Assembly: GCF_030066995.1 (NCBI RefSeq)
Contig: NZ_JASJAP010000006.1
Span: forward strand, 124,001-188,000
Direction of reading: 5' to 3'
Length of the DNA stretch: 64,000 bases
Source: Erythrobacter sp.
GTDB lineage: Bacteria > Pseudomonadota > Alphaproteobacteria > Sphingomonadales > Sphingomonadaceae
Part shown: positions 61,907-64,000 of the stretch, one piece after another
How the letters are laid out: every line of letters starts with the position of its first letter
How positions within the stretch are numbered: position 1 is the stretch's first letter
Made by a program: the position numbers and the translations under genes
The notes under the pieces: generated by a model
The model's database searches: none
Told to the model about the DNA's origin: nothing
What the model saw: the letters and a program-made list of their open reading frames with translations, nothing else

Positions 61907-62192
61907 GGCAAGGGCACAGCCCCGGCCCAAGAACCGGGCGCACGGGGGGTGGGAACGCCATCGGAAAAAGCGTGGAGTAATCCTGCAATGGCGCAGCTCG
62001 ACTGATCGCGTGTCGTGGGCTGCGAAGCGCGCCGGCAATGGAACCGACACGGCGAGCCTCTTTCACAGGCAAGGTCGGCTGCACTTTGCCAGCGCCATCG
62101 GATGGCGATAGATCAAGGCCTGACCCTCTGTTTCAACCCGGCCAAAGAGGCTTTGTGCTTTTGTCTATTCCGCGACCGGACCCGAAATCCGA

Positions 62193-63659
62193 ATGACCGC
62201 GCGCCAGATCGGTCTTTTTGCAGGGCCGCTCATCTTTGCCGTGACCGTGTTAACCGCACCTCCGCAAGGAATGAGTGCGGGCGCCTGGATGGTCGCTGGG
62301 CTGGTCGTGTGGATGGCGGCCTGGTGGATCACCGAGGCGGTTCCGATGACGGTGACAGGCCTGCTGCCCTTTATCTGGCTGCCGCTGGGCGGCGTGATGA
62401 CCGCCCGCGAAACGGCCAGTGCCTATTACGCGCCGATCCTGTTCCTGCTGCTGGGCGGGGCCTTCATCGCGCTCGCGATCGAGCGCACGGGGCTGCACAA
62501 ACGGCTGAGCCTTGCGATCCTGAGACTTGTCGGGGGCGATGGTGGTCAGACGCGGTTGTTGCTCGCCTTCATGATCTCCGCCGCCGTTCTCTCGATGCTG
62601 ATCTCCAACACCTCGACCACGCTTATCATGATGCCGATGGCGCTTGCCGTCCTTGCTGGCGGCGCGGCGACGGATACATTGTCCGGGGCCGAGGGCGCGG
62701 GTAGTCCCGGCGGCAAGCAAAGCAAGCCCAATCAGGACGGCCTTGCCGGCGCTCTGCCGATGGGGATCGCCTTTGCGGCGAGTATCGGCGGGCTCGGCAC
62801 TATCGTCGGCTCGCCCACCAACGGGATCGCGGTTCAACTGCTGGACGACATGATCGGGCTGGAGATCAGCTTTGCGCAGTGGATGGTGTTCGGGCTCCCG
62901 GTGGTCGCCTTCGGCGTCCCGCTCGCCGCGGCGATCATCGCTTGGGTACAGAGAGTGAGGGACCATCCCTTCGACGTCGACGCCGCTCGCGAGGCGATCG
63001 ACGACGCGGCGCCCTGGTCGAGCGCCGAGAAACGCCTCGTTCCGATCGTGGCGATCACGTTTGCGCTGTGGATGAGCCGTCTGTGGCTTTCGCCCTACCT
63101 TCCCGCCGGAAGCTGGACCGACGGCACCATCGCCATTCTTGCCAGCTTTGCGCTGTTCCTGCTGCCCGATGGCACGGGGCGGCCCCTGCTCAAATGGGAC
63201 GAAGCCAACCGCGCGCCCTGGGGCATTATCCTGATGTTTGGCGGCGGGCTGGCGCTGGCGGCGGGGATGGACGCCTCGGGCCTTGCGCGGTGGCTGGGCG
63301 AAGCGCTGCTCCCGCTTGAGGCAGTCCCGCTGCTGCTGATGACGCTGGCGGTGGTGGCGATGATCATCCTTGTGACCGAGTTTGCGAGCAACGTCGCAAC
63401 CGCATCGGGCATCATCCCGGTCGTCGCCAGCCTGGCCGCGGCGCTTGGTCTGGGCGAGGACGCGGTGTTGCTGGCGATGCCGGCGGCGTTGGCTGCAAGC
63501 TGGGGTTTCATCCTGCCCGCCGGGACCGGTCCCAACGCGATCGCCTGGAGCACCGGTCACCTCAAGATCGAGCGGTTGGCCAGCGCGGGACTGCTGCTCG
63601 ACCTGTTCGGCGCGCTGATGATTGTCGGCGTGGTGTGGGCAGTGGCGGCTTTCGTCTGA
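62193..63659 (+). CDS. SLC13/DASS-family sodium:dicarboxylate transporter
   Basis: This membrane carrier of 488 residues has about 11-12 TM helices. The two signature S-N-T loops of the family appear as SMLISNTSTTLIMMP and VTEFASNVATASGI, and the WWITEAVPMTVTGLLP start is diagnostic. It probably imports C4-C6 dicarboxylates or sulfate-like anions with sodium. A hydrophilic insert (about 165-187, Gly/Ser/Lys-rich) lies after the first S-N-T region. It stands alone after the DUF547 pair. Confidence 0.92.
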   Translation: MTARQIGLFAGPLIFAVTVLTAPPQGMSAGAWMVAGLVVWMAAWWITEAVPMTVTGLLPFIWLPLGGVMTARETASAYYAPILFLLLGGAFIALAIERTGLHKRLSLAILRLVGGDGGQTRLLLAFMISAAVLSMLISNTSTTLIMMPMALAVLAGGAATDTLSGAEGAGSPGGKQSKPNQDGLAGALPMGIAFAASIGGLGTIVGSPTNGIAVQLLDDMIGLEISFAQWMVFGLPVVAFGVPLAAAIIAWVQRVRDHPFDVDAAREAIDDAAPWSSAEKRLVPIVAITFALWMSRLWLSPYLPAGSWTDGTIAILASFALFLLPDGTGRPLLKWDEANRAPWGIILMFGGGLALAAGMDASGLARWLGEALLPLEAVPLLLMTLAVVAMIILVTEFASNVATASGIIPVVASLAAALGLGEDAVLLAMPAALAASWGFILPAGTGPNAIAWSTGHLKIERLASAGLLLDLFGALMIVGVVWAVAAFV

Positions 63660-63832
63660 GACAAGATCCCTGACCGGACCGAAGAGCGCATCAGCACAAG
63701 TGCGGAGCGCGAGCGCGAGGACACTCGTATTCTTGCAGGATCTTGAAATGGGTCTTGTTCATCGGTCGTCGTACAGTCATGATGTAACCCGCGTCTTGGA
63801 CGGGATACGCTCTGACAGCTCTGGAGAGACTT

Positions 63833-64000
63833 ATGCCTATGTTTCATTCAACCCGGTCGCAACTTGCAAACCTTACGCGTGCTTCTGTTGTTGCCCTCGC
63901 GGCTGTGGGGGTCGTCGCGGCGCCGCTTGCTGCAGAGAGCGCGGCCATCGCGCCGCGCGCCGCGTCGCAGGCGAGCGACACCGTGTACGTCCCTGCGCTG
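63833..64000 (+). CDS. Secreted protein, N-terminal part only
   Basis: The first 56 residues of a protein cut by the window edge are visible. They include a long signal peptide (about 1-34, with SVVALAAVGVVAAPLAAES) after GGAGAGA. Nothing in the visible part identifies the family. Confidence 0.6.
   Translation, partial: MPMFHSTRSQLANLTRASVVALAAVGVVAAPLAAESAAIAPRAASQASDTVYVPAL

Overview
The window is a high-GC alphaproteobacterial chromosome segment, most likely from the order Sphingomonadales and probably Erythrobacteraceae. This is inferred from the gene content: several TonB-dependent receptors, NodT-type lipoprotein efflux, PdeM, DUF547 paralogues, a CysQ-like phosphatase and a tRNA-Ser beside a periplasmic cyclophilin. 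The ends (1-11570 and 49190-64000) look like ordinary core genome. The middle (11937-49218) is accessory: catabolism followed by surface polysaccharide genes.

Layout. 1-3192: the 3' end of tamB, a small anchored protein and a secreted zinc metalloprotease. 3407-11569: a TetR regulator, a small secreted protein, and a HlyD / fused ABC ATPase / two ABC-2 permeases / outer-membrane lipoprotein efflux system. 11937-31704: a catabolic island with a Baeyer-Villiger-type monooxygenase, TonB receptor, old yellow enzyme, thioesterase-like protein, acyl-CoA synthetase, enoyl-CoA hydratase, several SDRs (one two-domain, one apparently dead), DUF3237 protein, paired acyl-CoA dehydrogenases, SMP-30 lactonase, carboxymuconolactone-decarboxylase-like protein, MFS transporter and IclR regulator. 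Together these would suit oxidation of an alicyclic or terpenoid ketone to a lactone, then ring opening, CoA activation and beta-oxidation. The substrate is not readable from the sequence.

31893-43700: a modified ortho-cleavage module resembling tfd/clc chloroaromatic clusters. It holds a cycloisomerase divergent from a LysR regulator, a chlorocatechol-type 1,2-dioxygenase, dienelactone hydrolase, maleylacetate reductase, an NrtS-like two-TM protein, both subunits of a 3-oxoacid CoA-transferase, a peroxiredoxin-like protein, a TfdB-like phenol hydroxylase and a TonB receptor. Three perfect ATAC-N7-GTAT sites, the CatM/BenM/ClcR-type operator, lie in the two control regions. They tie the regulator to both the cycloisomerase and the dioxygenase operon. 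A decayed IS3-type transposase fragment lies just after the module.

44015-49218: a surface-polysaccharide cluster with a TylF-type methyltransferase that seems to start at CTG, an unassigned glycosyltransferase-like protein, a KpsF-type isomerase, a CMP-sugar synthetase fused to an RraA-like domain, and KdsA. 49191-64000: CysQ-like phosphatase, tRNA-Ser(GGA), cyclophilin, DUF1905, CBS and VOC proteins, RelA/SpoT, a TrkH interrupted by an in-frame stop, HemF, PdeM, IF-3 with a probable ATA start, two DUF547 paralogues, an SLC13 transporter and the start of a secreted protein.

The most notable items are the CatR-type operator set, the active-SDR/dead-SDR pair, the cytidylyltransferase-RraA fusion, the interrupted trkH, the altered BVMO fingerprint and a possible Shine-Dalgarno-masking leader on the catabolic operon.
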